Source: Achromobacter kerstersii
Lineage (GTDB): Bacteria > Pseudomonadota > Gammaproteobacteria > Burkholderiales > Burkholderiaceae_B
NCBI RefSeq assembly: GCF_902859595.1
Contig: NZ_CADIJQ010000001.1
Coordinates: forward strand, 806,001 to 870,000
Length of the DNA: 64,000 nucleotides
Direction: 5' to 3'
The position numbers and the translations under genes were made by a program. Below the pieces are notes generated by a model. It searched no databases and was not told where the DNA came from. It was given only the letters and a program-made list of their open reading frames with translations. Shown one piece after another: positions 45,807-54,334 of this stretch (its first letter is position 1; every line of letters starts with the position of its first letter).

Positions 45807-46766
45807 ATGGACAGGAGACAGTTGTTGTTGCTTACCGCAGTCGCACCATTTGGACGTGCCTTCGCAGCCAACGAATACCCGGCTCAGACGATTCGTCTGA
45901 TTGCGCCCTATGCGCCGGGGGGCACGGTAGATATCCTATCGCGGCAGCTCGCCGAACCTATGCGTTCCGGGCTGGGGCAATCGGTAATAGTTGAGAACCG
46001 GGGAGGAGCCGGTGGAACGCTCGGCGCTGACGCCGTCTCGAAATCAAGAGCGGACGGCTACACCGTTCTTTTTGGCGCCGTGCACCATGCCATTGCGCAA
46101 TCGGTTTACCCGAAGCTTACGTACGACATCAGAGAAATGACTGCGGTCGGATTCCTGGGGCGTGTTAACCATGTGCTCATCGTAAACAAGGACTTGCCGG
46201 CGAAAGACGTTGCGGAGCTGGTGATATTGCTTAAAGAGAACCCCCAAAAGTACAGCTATGCAACCCCGGGAGCGGGGACCATGCAGCATTTGATGGCCGA
46301 GTACTTCAAAAGCGTGACGAAGACCCAGATGATGCACGTACCTTACAGGGGATCAGCGCCGGCGATCGTCGACATCATCGCCGGAAATGTACACATGATG
46401 TTTGAAACAATGCCTTCTGCAATCCAGCATGTGAGGGCGGGAAGCGTTCGCGCGCTGGCTGTTACGTCGAAGCAGCGGTCGACGAACCTTCCTGATGTCC
46501 CGACCGTCTCGGAGAGCGGCGCGGAGAACTACGACGCAACCAGTTGGTACGGTATCTATGCCCCCCCGAATACGCCACGCGACGCGGTCAACGCGCTGAA
46601 CAAGGCGATCAATTCCGCGTTTCAGAATCCGGAGTTCGCCAAACGTTGGGTGGAGTTGGGAGCGGATGTCGGCGGTGGTACGCCGGCGGAACTCGATACG
46701 CTCACGCGGAACGAAGTCGAGCGTTGGGCCGCAATTGCGAAAAGCGCTGATATCAAGGTCGGGTGA
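45807..46766 (+). CDS. Bug/TctC-family periplasmic solute receptor, Tat-like signal
   Basis: A 319-residue receptor. N-terminus MDRRQLLLLTAVAPFGRAFAANEYP carries an RRQLL twin-arginine-like pair and an AFA cleavage site. Motifs: IRLIAPYAPGGTVDILSRQLAEPM, VVENRGGAGGTLGA and MHVPYRGSAPAIVDIIAGNVHMMFE. AGGAGACGACC stands before the ATG. It lies between the CoA transferase and the acyl-CoA dehydrogenase, so it probably senses the carboxylic acid that these two enzymes degrade. Confidence 0.92.
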   Translation: MDRRQLLLLTAVAPFGRAFAANEYPAQTIRLIAPYAPGGTVDILSRQLAEPMRSGLGQSVIVENRGGAGGTLGADAVSKSRADGYTVLFGAVHHAIAQSVYPKLTYDIREMTAVGFLGRVNHVLIVNKDLPAKDVAELVILLKENPQKYSYATPGAGTMQHLMAEYFKSVTKTQMMHVPYRGSAPAIVDIIAGNVHMMFETMPSAIQHVRAGSVRALAVTSKQRSTNLPDVPTVSESGAENYDATSWYGIYAPPNTPRDAVNALNKAINSAFQNPEFAKRWVELGADVGGGTPAELDTLTRNEVERWAAIAKSADIKVG

Positions 46767-46824
46767 GCGCGCCGAGGCGCTTGGCGGACTTCCCAAAAGT
46801 CAATTTACGTAGCAAGGAGTGGTG

Positions 46825-48030
46825 ATGGTAATGCTGTCAAAGGAACAGGTTGATCTGCAGGCTCGGGCTCGAGATCTTGCTCAGCGTGTCTTCAAGCCCA
46901 CAGCCGAAGAGACAGATCGAACCGAGCAATACCCTTGGGATAATGTGCGCCAATTGCGCGAGCACGGATTTATGGGAATGACGGTTCCCAAGGAATACGG
47001 CGGCCAGGGTCGCAGCCATCAAGACACAATCATCGTCGTGGAGGAAATGGCGAAGGCGTGTGCGACGATGGGAAGAATCTCAGTTGAAGCCAATATGGGG
47101 GCAATCGGCGCGATCATGCAATATGGGTCGCACGAGCAGAAGACTCTGGCTGCCGGCTGCGTTCTGTCCGGTGACAAACCGGCGATTTGTATTTCGGAGC
47201 CGAATGCCGGAAGCGCGGCTAGTGAAATGACCACACATGCCGTGCGCAGAGGCGATGAGTATTTGCTCAACGGCGAAAAATACTGGATCACGGGCGGCGG
47301 GGTGTCGCGTTTGCATCTTATCTTCGCCCGCGTCATTGAGGATGGAGTCGACCAAGGGGTTGGCGCCTTTATCCATGTTAAGGATGACGCGAAGGTCCAA
47401 GACGGCCTTGAGGTGGCCAAGCGATCCTATGCGATGGGCGTCAGAGGAATACCCGAAACGTACATCAAGTTCGCCGATTTAAGAGTACACAAGTCGATGC
47501 TGGTTGTGCCGCCGGAAGGGCTGAAACGTGGTTTTGCAGCCTTAATGCAGGCCTATAACGCGCAGCGCGTCGGTGCGGGAACGGTGGCGCTCGGCATCGC
47601 GCAGGGCGCTTTCGAAGAAGCGGTCGCTTACGTGAAACAGCGCAGCCAGTTCGGCCGTCCGATTGCGGAGTTCCAAGGCTTGCAGTGGATGATTGCCGAT
47701 ATGGCGATTCAGCTTAACAGTGCGCGGCACATGCTGCACTTTGCTGCGTTGAGCGGGACGCCGGAGACATTTGGATTCCCCAATATCTCGATGGCGGCCC
47801 AGGCAAAAATCCTTGCGGCCGAGACGGCCCAGCGCGTCACGAATGATGCCCTACAACTACATGGCTCTTCTGGCTACGGCCGCGATTTACCGATGGAAAG
47901 ACACGTGCGAGATGCGCGAATGTTCACGATCGCAGGCGGGACAGCGCAAATTCTGCGTACGCAAGTGGCGTCATCCATTCTCGGGATGAAGCTGCCTCAG
48001 ACTCGCGATGGGTACGTTCGAAATCGATAA
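46825..48030 (+). CDS. Acyl-CoA dehydrogenase
   Basis: A 401-residue flavoprotein. Start: AAGGAG at 46814-46819 precedes several candidate codons; ATG 46825 has best spacing. The domain order is normal: N-terminal helices (HGFMGMTVPKEYGGQGRS), beta domain (AICISEPNAGSAASEMTT, EYLLNGEKYWITGGGVSRLHLIFARV), C-terminal helices (RVGAGTVALGIAQGAFEEAVAYVKQRSQFGRPIAEFQGLQWMIADM). ALQLHGSSGYGRDLPMERHVRDARMFTIAGGTAQILR ends the domain; a Gly-Ser-Ser-Gly-Tyr stands where some members carry the base, and the ARMFTIAGGTAQI region matches short-chain enzymes. It oxidises the acyl-CoA made by the CoA transferase. Confidence 0.9.
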   Translation: MVMLSKEQVDLQARARDLAQRVFKPTAEETDRTEQYPWDNVRQLREHGFMGMTVPKEYGGQGRSHQDTIIVVEEMAKACATMGRISVEANMGAIGAIMQYGSHEQKTLAAGCVLSGDKPAICISEPNAGSAASEMTTHAVRRGDEYLLNGEKYWITGGGVSRLHLIFARVIEDGVDQGVGAFIHVKDDAKVQDGLEVAKRSYAMGVRGIPETYIKFADLRVHKSMLVVPPEGLKRGFAALMQAYNAQRVGAGTVALGIAQGAFEEAVAYVKQRSQFGRPIAEFQGLQWMIADMAIQLNSARHMLHFAALSGTPETFGFPNISMAAQAKILAAETAQRVTNDALQLHGSSGYGRDLPMERHVRDARMFTIAGGTAQILRTQVASSILGMKLPQTRDGYVRNR

Positions 48031-48161
48031 CACGGCATATTCCGTCACCGGTGAATCCCTGCATCGGGCCCTAACGAGCCCGTTGGCGAGATCTCGCCGG
48101 CTGCCCGGTTACTGTCCGTGTCCTCCTGGGGGTACCGTTGCCCATTGAGCTGATCTTGGGT

Positions 48162-48196
48162 GAACGCTGAACCTGAGTTTCCCGTTCTCAGCGTTC
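48162..48196. repeat. Inverted repeat after the acyl-CoA dehydrogenase
   Basis: GAACGCTGA (48162-48170) and TCAGCGTTC (48188-48196) are perfect inverted copies with a 17-base spacer that contains another CTGAG/CTCAG option. It could form a hairpin; there is no T-run, so termination is uncertain. It marks the boundary between the intact cluster and the dehydrogenase fragment. Confidence 0.4.
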
Positions 48197-48230
48197 TTGC
48201 CCCGTCCTGCAAGGCAATAGACTATAGGCC

Positions 48231-48612
48231 GTATGGGGGCGCAGGAGGTCTCGGCCACGCTGCTGGTTTTGACCGGGATTGGTATTGTGCTGTCGGATGT
48301 CCTACCGGCCATGCAAGTTTCTCAGGAAGAGGTGATCGGGCCAGTCCTGGCCAGATGCCTTATGACACGGTCGAGCAGGCACTGGAGTTAGCCAACTCGA
48401 CGAGGTATGGTTTGTCTGGCGCCGTCTGGTCCAACGGATCGGCACAAGCTGCAGCCTTTGCCCGACAGCTGGTAACTGGGCAGGTCATTGTCAATGGTGC
48501 GCCTCAGAACCTGGCCACGTCTTTTGGCGGCCGATGCGGTTCGGGCCCTCGGGTGCGAGAACGGCCGCTTTGGCGTTGAAGAGGTCTGACCTATCGTTCG
48601 TTGCACGGGTTG
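48231..48612 (+). pseudogene. Aldehyde dehydrogenase C-terminal fragment
   Basis: The sequence reads AAGFDRDWYC, then after a shift LSDVLPAMQVSQEEVIGPVLAR, MPYDTVEQALELANSTRYGLSGAVWSNGSAQAAAFARQLVTGQVIVNGAPQNLATSFGGR and broken remains of GENGRFGVEE and TYRSLHG. It parallels residues about 350-470 of the aldehyde dehydrogenase at 17143-18561 nearly word for word, also at DNA level. It has small deletions (in WYCxxxLLSDV and GPVLALMPYD) and frameshifts. Only the last quarter of a gene is present. Confidence 0.9.
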
Positions 48613-49105
48613 GGTAGGCCGGGCAACTGATGTTGCGTCAGGCAGAAGGCGCAATGCACCACGTCGATGGCATCCGCGGGTCCGGGCGGCGGTTTGCCGG
48701 CTTCGTGCGCGCGGCCATCGACGGCGATACGTCGAAGCCCTGAGGAGGCACTGACTTCGACGAAGGAAATTGACGTTCCAGCGCCTGTGAGGTCAATGAT
48801 CTGCCCATGACGGTGCCCGTGATCCGAACGGTACCATTGCAAGCACGAACTACAACAACGCGCAGGCGCAGGCCAATATTGGGGCGGATTTTTCGCCTTG
48901 GTGCGGAGTGTGGATTGGTAGTTGGTGAGTGATAGAAAATCCGTGGAGACCGTACCGGCTGTCGTACAAAACGTCAGTTCGATTCGGCCTTTTTCCGAGG
49001 TGCTAGGGTCTGGCGCCAGGACAATGCTGCGGAGCATGAGCGGCAACCACAGCACGGCACGGGCGCTTGAGGTTCAGCGCGAACGTTGGGCCCAATAGGG
49101 TCGTT
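48613..49105. other. Region with a possible DUF2946-like remnant
   Basis: No intact gene is evident. A minus-strand frame ending at 48591 has a segment SFVEVSASSGLRRIAVDGRAHEAGKPPPGPADAIDVVHCAFCLTQHQLPGLP, reminiscent of the Cys-rich C-terminus of DUF2946-type proteins that accompany TonB/PepSY metal genes. Its N-terminal half has no signal peptide or membrane helix in that frame, so if real it is broken. This is a weak similarity judged by eye. Confidence 0.3.
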
Positions 49106-50113
49106 TCAAGCGAATCCATACACTTCCTTCGGGTTGTCCACTAAGATCTTCTTGCGTAATTCCTGCGACGGCGCCCACTTGCCCAGCAGGTTCAACATAC
49201 GGCCGTTATCCACCGCGTACGGTTTGGTAATGTCGGTGGCCGCCACGACACCTGGTTTGCCCGGATGCGGCCAGTCCGTTCCCCATAGCATGCGTTCGGG
49301 ATTCGCCTTGATCAGTGCGGCTGCCAACGGCGCGACGTCTTCATAGTCAGGCGCTCGGGTCGAACTGCGATACGCGGCCGACAACTTCACATACGCTTTT
49401 CCTGCGCGTACCAATGACAGCACCGCATCGAAACCTGGCTGCGACACGCCTTTTTCGGCTTGTGCTCCCGCAAAATGGTCGAACACGGCGGGAACCGGTA
49501 GCGCGCCCAACTCTTTTTCCAGGGCCGCGATCAGTGACAGGCTGGCGTAGATCTGCAAATGCATGCCTTGATCGGCGACCAGGCTGACTGCCTGCTTCAA
49601 CCGCTTGGCGGCGACGACGGGATCCGTGACGCCGCCCGCTTCCAGATTGATACGCAGGCCGCTAATGCCGGCTTGCTTCAGTTCTGCCAGCTCTTCGGCG
49701 TTGGCTTCATCGGCCACGACGCCCACGCCCCGTGCGCGTTGCTTGCCCAGCATGCGTATCGCATATAACGTAGCCGTGTTGTCATTGCCATACACGCTAG
49801 GCGTCACGATTACGACCCGATCTAGGCGTAGGCTGTCTTGCAGATCCAGTAATTGGCCTATGGATGCATGCGGTGGTGTATAGGTGCGGCTGCTGTAGAA
49901 CGGGAATCGCGTTTCATCGGGGAACACGTGCACGTGGCAATCACAGGCCCCGACGGGCACTTCGAAGTTCGGCGGCGTGGTCGAGTTGGTGGTGTCTTTG
50001 CTTGTGCTGCTTGCCGGCTGGCTAGTGGATAGCAGCGCCAGGCCAGCACCCGTTGCAACGGCCTGCTTGATCCAATCTCGGCGGGATTCTCTTGTTGGGG
50101 CTTTGGTATGCAT
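49106..50113 (-). CDS. Tat-exported metal-dependent amidohydrolase (Amidohydro_2)
   Basis: About 335 residues. ATG 50113 gives MHTKAPTRESRRDWIKQAVATGAGLALL, a twin-arginine signal (SRRDWIK), then the TIM-barrel domain starting VGACDCHVHVFPDE (metal-binding His-x-His), AVFDHFAGAQ and the late metal Asp in MLWGTDWPHPGK. It belongs to the 2-pyrone-4,6-dicarboxylate lactonase/galactarolactone isomerase type of the amidohydrolase superfamily, which hydrolyses lactones or decarboxylates acids. Export by Tat suggests a periplasmic reaction. It is third in a Bug-esterase-amidohydrolase run. Confidence 0.87.
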   Translation of the reverse strand: MHTKAPTRESRRDWIKQAVATGAGLALLSTSQPASSTSKDTTNSTTPPNFEVPVGACDCHVHVFPDETRFPFYSSRTYTPPHASIGQLLDLQDSLRLDRVVIVTPSVYGNDNTATLYAIRMLGKQRARGVGVVADEANAEELAELKQAGISGLRINLEAGGVTDPVVAAKRLKQAVSLVADQGMHLQIYASLSLIAALEKELGALPVPAVFDHFAGAQAEKGVSQPGFDAVLSLVRAGKAYVKLSAAYRSSTRAPDYEDVAPLAAALIKANPERMLWGTDWPHPGKPGVVAATDITKPYAVDNGRMLNLLGKWAPSQELRKKILVDNPKEVYGFA

Positions 50114-50178
50114 GGTCGTAGTCTCGGTTATTGTTGTTGATGCTCTGGAAGTCAAATAAAAGCCAGCGACTGACCACG

Positions 50179-51156
50179 TTACGCGATCAGTTTTCGTGCT
50201 AACCAGTCCAGCACATGCCGCGCTACGATTTCGCTGTTCGTATCCATCATCAGCATGTGGGAATTTCCGGTAATTCCGATCGCGGGCAAATCCAATATCT
50301 GGACAAGCGGGCTTTGCGCGGCGAACGCATTGATTGCCTTGCGCATAAGTGGCCAGCGTGCATCGCGGTTCATGTGGTCGCCCAGCACGATCAGCGTGGG
50401 CACTTGAAGTCCGTGGACCTGGATAGCGTCCATGGGCACGGCGGCGGGTTCCAGCGCCACGATGGCTTTTACTCGATCGGGATTTGTGATGGCGGCCCTC
50501 AAGCCGAACACGCCGCCTTGTGAATGACAGACGATGGCTGACGGCCCTACGCGCGACAGCAACGCCGCATAAGCGTTGGCGATCACATCATCGGTATGTG
50601 TCCAGCGCGGCACTAGTTGACGTACGAACGTAGCAAACGCCTCGATCGGAAATCGTTGGCCCGGATACGCAAACTGCGCCAACTCGTCGATCTGCGCGGC
50701 TGAAGGCGCGGCTCCGAAACGAAAGCGGTTGAAGACAACGCTGGCGGTTTGCGAAATCGGTGCGGGCCAGACTTGCGGCACGGGAGCATACCCTGCGCGG
50801 CCGCGCTCCGCAGCGTCACAGACGTATACGTCCCATCCTTGACGTAAGAACTGGCTAGACCAACCTTCACGACGGTCGGGAGTCGTTTCCCAGCACGCGC
50901 CCGTCAGACCCCCTCCATGCCAAAACAGCACCGGAATGTCGCTGCAGGGCTGGGCTGCCAGGAAATACTGCGCGTACATTTGCCCGATAGCGTATTGGCC
51001 GTTGGGGTCCAACGTGACCGGCGTGCCGCCTGCCGCCAGGGTGTGCTGCTGCAGCGGCAGTCCGTCCAGCGCGATCAGGTCACCGCCCACATGCAGCGAG
51101 CCCATGCCCCGCAGAGTCAGCGGCGCCTTTGCGGGCGTGTTCGTCGTCACGGTCAT
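50179..51156 (-). CDS. Alpha/beta-hydrolase (esterase/lactonase type)
   Basis: A 325-residue alpha/beta-hydrolase. VLFWHGGGLTGACWETTPDRREGW holds the oxyanion-hole HGGG; the nucleophile elbow is IVCHSQGGVFGLRA (Ser); the acid is likely the Asp in LIVLGDHMNRDARW, and the His in GITGNSHMLMMDTNSE completes the triad. No signal peptide is visible. The start overlaps the Bug stop by ATGA (51156/51153), so it is coupled to the receptor. It likely hydrolyses an ester or lactone of the acid bound by that receptor. Confidence 0.87.
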   Translation of the reverse strand: MTVTTNTPAKAPLTLRGMGSLHVGGDLIALDGLPLQQHTLAAGGTPVTLDPNGQYAIGQMYAQYFLAAQPCSDIPVLFWHGGGLTGACWETTPDRREGWSSQFLRQGWDVYVCDAAERGRAGYAPVPQVWPAPISQTASVVFNRFRFGAAPSAAQIDELAQFAYPGQRFPIEAFATFVRQLVPRWTHTDDVIANAYAALLSRVGPSAIVCHSQGGVFGLRAAITNPDRVKAIVALEPAAVPMDAIQVHGLQVPTLIVLGDHMNRDARWPLMRKAINAFAAQSPLVQILDLPAIGITGNSHMLMMDTNSEIVARHVLDWLARKLIA

Positions 51157-52139
51157 TCCGCGCTGATTCCTTTTTCACGAATCAGCGTGCCCCAGCGTGT
51201 GACCGATTCCTGTAGAAACTGCGAGAACTGTTCGGGTTTGCCGGCAGCAGGATCCAGGCCCATTTCACGCAGGCGAGCCACAGTTTCCGGCTTTTGCAGC
51301 GCTGCCTGGATCGAGGCGTTCAGGCGCGCGACGCGGTCGGGCGGCGTTCCTGCCGGGGCCAGCATGCCAAACCACGGCGTGATGATGAAGTCGGGATAAC
51401 CGCTTTCGGCAAACGTAGGCACGTCGGGAATGACCGGGCTGCGTTCCGTGCTGGCCACGGCCAGCGCGCGCAGCTTACCACTTTGAATATGAGGCCCCGA
51501 CGCCGGCAGATTGTCGAAGTACATATCGACTTGCCCACCCAACAGGTCCGCCGCGACCTGGCCCGCTCCCCGATAGGGGATGTGGGCAATATCCACGCCG
51601 GCTTCTTTCTTTAGCAGTTCCAGCGCCAAATGCGCCGAGCCGCCAACGCCCGACGACGCAGCGTTGAGTTCACCCGGGCGAGCCTTGGCCAGGTCGATGA
51701 ATTCCTTCAACGTCTTGGCTGGGACCTTGGGATTGACCACCAGCACGCTGGGCACGGTGGCCAGCATGGACACGGGGGCGAAATCCTTGACAATGTCGTA
51801 CGGGGCAGGCTTGTACAGCGATTGCGCGACGGTGCAACTGAATGCGCACACCAACAAGGTATGCGCGTCGGCTTTGGATCGGCCTACGTATTGCGCACCC
51901 AGGTTGCCGCCAGCGCCAGCCTTGTTTTCCACGATCACGGTTTGGCCCAGATCGGCGCCCATTTCCTCGGCTAGGATACGCGCCAGGATGTCGGGCGTGC
52001 CGCCTGCGGGGAACGGAACCACCAGGCTGATGGGGCGGTCTGGGTAATTGTCCTGGGCCTGTGCCACGGGAGCCTGCAGGGCCAGGGCCAACGCGGTGCA
52101 AGGCGCCAGTGTGTATACCAGTTTTCGCCATAGAGTCAT
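51153..52139 (-). CDS. Bug/TctC-family periplasmic solute receptor
   Basis: A 328-residue receptor: signal peptide MTLWRKLVYTLAPCTALALALQAPVAQA-QDNYPDRP, then ISLVVPFPAGGTPDILARILAEEMG, VVENKAGAGGNLGA and IAHIPYRGAGQVAADLLGGQVDMYFDN. CAGGAGACAGTC before the ATG is its ribosome site. First gene of a three-gene unit (receptor, alpha/beta hydrolase, amidohydrolase), divergent from a LysR regulator. Confidence 0.93.
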   Translation of the reverse strand: MTLWRKLVYTLAPCTALALALQAPVAQAQDNYPDRPISLVVPFPAGGTPDILARILAEEMGADLGQTVIVENKAGAGGNLGAQYVGRSKADAHTLLVCAFSCTVAQSLYKPAPYDIVKDFAPVSMLATVPSVLVVNPKVPAKTLKEFIDLAKARPGELNAASSGVGGSAHLALELLKKEAGVDIAHIPYRGAGQVAADLLGGQVDMYFDNLPASGPHIQSGKLRALAVASTERSPVIPDVPTFAESGYPDFIITPWFGMLAPAGTPPDRVARLNASIQAALQKPETVARLREMGLDPAAGKPEQFSQFLQESVTRWGTLIREKGISAE

Positions 52140-52226
52140 GGGAGACTGTCTCCTGTTATCTGTTTATGTTGGGGGCAATATAGGCAGGCGGCCCGCCCTG
52201 GGGAAATAATTCCTTGATAATATGGC

Positions 52227-52244
52227 CATACCCAACTTGGTATG
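52227..52244. promoter_or_regulatory. LysR-type dyad operator
   Basis: CATACC (52227-52232) and GGTATG (52239-52244) form a perfect 6-bp dyad with a 6-base centre in the 128-base gap between the divergent Bug (52139) and LysR (52268) genes. The ATAC-N8-GTAT form and location, just before the LysR start, fit an autoregulatory LysR box. Confidence 0.55.
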
Positions 52245-52267
52245 AACATGGCTAGCCATGCATTCTT

Positions 52268-53221
52268 ATGACCCGCACCGACCACCATCAGGCCTTGCGC
52301 CGCCTGGACCTGAACTTGCTGTTGATCCTGGACAGTCTGATGACCACGCGCAGCGCCACTGCCACTGCCCGGGCGCTGCATAAGACCCAGCCTGGCGTCA
52401 GCCGTGACCTGGCCAAGCTGCGCCATGCGCTGGGCGATCCGCTTTTCGTACCGGTCAAGGGCCGCCTGGAACCCACGGAACGCGCGCTGGACTTGCATGC
52501 GACCGTGCGCGTGGCGCTGCAGCAGCTAGATCACGCGTTAAGCGGTACGCAGACGTTCGAACCGGCGCGCATCAACGATGTGGTCAATATCGGCGTGGGT
52601 GCCCATTTCGAGTTGTTGCTAGCACCAGCGTTGATCGATATCGTGTCCAAGACGGCGCCGGGTTTGATTCTGAGGTTTCATTCGGTACATGGGGATTTCG
52701 ATCCAGCGGATCTGGATCGCGAAGTGCAGGACGTATCGATTGGATTGTTCGAAGACATCCCGCAACGGTTCGCTACCACGCGACTGTTTGGCGACGAGCG
52801 CCGCATTGTAATGGGCCGCGGCCATCCGCTGGCAAATCGGCGCCGTATCCGAATGGAGGATCTGACCGAAGGCGACTGGTTCGCGTTTTCGCAAATGCAC
52901 AGTCATCGTACGAACTTGGACCGGGCGTTAAAGGGCTACCGCCAGCGGATTCCGTTTCGCGCGTATCTGTCGGGATTCGGGATTAGCCCGTATTTACTGA
53001 CAGGCGACCGGTATGCGACCACCATGCCATCATTTGCCGCGAAACTGCACGAGCGGTATTTCGACGTGGTGTCTAAGCCCATGCCCGCCCCGTTGCGTCC
53101 CTTGACGTTCCGCATGGCGTGGCCTCGCAGGCTGGATGGCGCACCCACGCACCAGTGGGTGCGGCATCAAATTGGGTGTGTGGTGAAGGAATTGATCCAT
53201 CAGGGTTGGCTACATGAGTGA
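52268..53221 (+). CDS. LysR-family transcriptional regulator (NahR/NodD-like)
   Basis: A 317-residue LysR protein of the subgroup starting RRLDLNLLLILDSLMTTRSATATARALHKTQPGVSRDLAKLRHALGDPLFVPVKGRLEPTERA, which includes NahR and NodD and typically responds to aromatic acids or phenolics. The effector domain is complete. It is divergent from the Bug/esterase/amidohydrolase operon and presumably activates it. Confidence 0.9.
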   Translation: MTRTDHHQALRRLDLNLLLILDSLMTTRSATATARALHKTQPGVSRDLAKLRHALGDPLFVPVKGRLEPTERALDLHATVRVALQQLDHALSGTQTFEPARINDVVNIGVGAHFELLLAPALIDIVSKTAPGLILRFHSVHGDFDPADLDREVQDVSIGLFEDIPQRFATTRLFGDERRIVMGRGHPLANRRRIRMEDLTEGDWFAFSQMHSHRTNLDRALKGYRQRIPFRAYLSGFGISPYLLTGDRYATTMPSFAAKLHERYFDVVSKPMPAPLRPLTFRMAWPRRLDGAPTHQWVRHQIGCVVKELIHQGWLHE

Positions 53222-53325
53222 ACTCACCGAGCGCTTTCGGCAACGCACGCACGAACTGCTTCAAAACCGATATGTTGTAGCGTTGGATCCTTTGCATATG
53301 GTGTATCTGAAGTGAAACTCAGAGG

Positions 53326-53775
53326 TTGCGTCCGTCCGGGCGCGACCTGCTGGTAATTGACCGCCACCTGGCCGAACGCGAGTTGCAGGTCATCCAGCGA
53401 CCAGGCATCAGTGTCCCGCTGATTGGTGCCACAGCGGGAACGGCGCTGCTGCCACTGCAAAGCAGTGAAGCGAGACGGGCCATCGTCGCGGATGCGCGCA
53501 TCACCCCAATGGCTGCACGAGCCAGCTTGGGCATGCTTCCAACCGTATTGAAGGGCATTCGCGACACCGGCTGGGCGTCTGGCGAAGGCGAACTGATGGA
53601 GGGCACTTCCACGATCGCCACCGCGTTTGACACTGTGCTCCGGCCGTTGGCGGTGTCGATTCCGGTTCCTACCGCGCGATTCAGCCCCACTCGGTCGTTG
53701 TTTCGGGATTGCCTTCTGCAGTGTCGCGACAAAATCCTGAGTGACATCGGGCTCCAAGCACTGCAGCAACGCTAG
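53326..53775 (+). pseudogene. IclR-family regulator, effector-domain fragment
   Basis: About 149 codons reading GRDLLVIDRHLAERELQVIQRPGISVPLIGATAGTALLPLQSSEARRAIV, then LPTVLKGIRDTGWASGEGELMEGTSTIATAFDTVLRPLAVSIPVPTARF. GTALLxLQSxEAR, GWAxxxGE and the G-STIA-AF segment mark the IclR effector (GAF-like) domain. The N-terminal winged helix is absent and only an arbitrary TTG opens the frame, so it is a truncated remnant. It ends against a LysR fragment on the opposite strand. Confidence 0.7.
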
Positions 53776-53784
53776 TGCCGCTTT

Positions 53785-54208
53785 GCCGGACCTCCAGTCG
53801 CGCGATCACTCCGCGCGGCCTACCCGGGGGCATCATGGGGCTTGCCATCCAGGCCCGCTCGACCGTCTTCATGGGGAGCGCTTCATACAGCCGTCCCCGC
53901 ATTGGTCCAGGCAATAGAGCTAAGTCATACTGCCCCCGATTGAGCCTGTCTAATAATATCCCACCTTTGTTGACTGCGATTTGCACTCGCAGATTCAGGT
54001 GGGCAATGCGAATGCGGCGCACGAGGGATGGTAGCCAAGACATCGCGGTAAGCTCGGTGGCGGCGAGTCTGAATACCACTTGCGGAGGCTCGGAAGCTCC
54101 ATTGAGCATTCCCTTGGAGACCGCAAGAATCTCCTCAGCCCCTGCCATGATGCGTTCATCTGCAGGTGAACGGGCGCGCATCTTCGCGGCCGTTCCCACC
54201 GACTGCAC
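53785..54208 (-). pseudogene. LysR-family regulator, internal fragment
   Basis: The minus strand reads MAGAEEILAVSKGMLNG, VFRLAATELTAMSWLPSLVRRIRIAHLNLRVQIAVNKGGILLDRLNRGQYDLALLPGPMRGRLYEALPMKTVERAWMASP, which is the first half of a LysR effector domain. Neither the helix-turn-helix nor the second half of the effector domain is present; the frame runs on as antisense of the IclR fragment. It is a remnant between two rearrangement points. Confidence 0.75.
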
Positions 54209-54284
54209 GCGGCCGCAAGCCCTCGCTCATATCCATTGACTACGTTGACGGGGAGCCTTGATTGGACAACGGCCACTCCGGACC

Positions 54285-54334
54285 CATAGCGGGCATTAGC
54301 GGTGCGGACGGCTTATCCTATGTTGCTTTGGGCA
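54285..54334. repeat. Copy B of a 50-base dispersed coding-like repeat
   Basis: Counterpart of 20105-20154 (39 of 50 positions equal). On the minus strand it is preceded by AQSNIG and a stop, and continues AVRTANARYGSGVAVVQS. Downstream on that strand a frame 54666-54313 includes GLVGLEYADPGPIVTVVMPTVGHEWAVTGASTG, which may belong to the same lost gene. No family was recognised. Confidence 0.5.
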
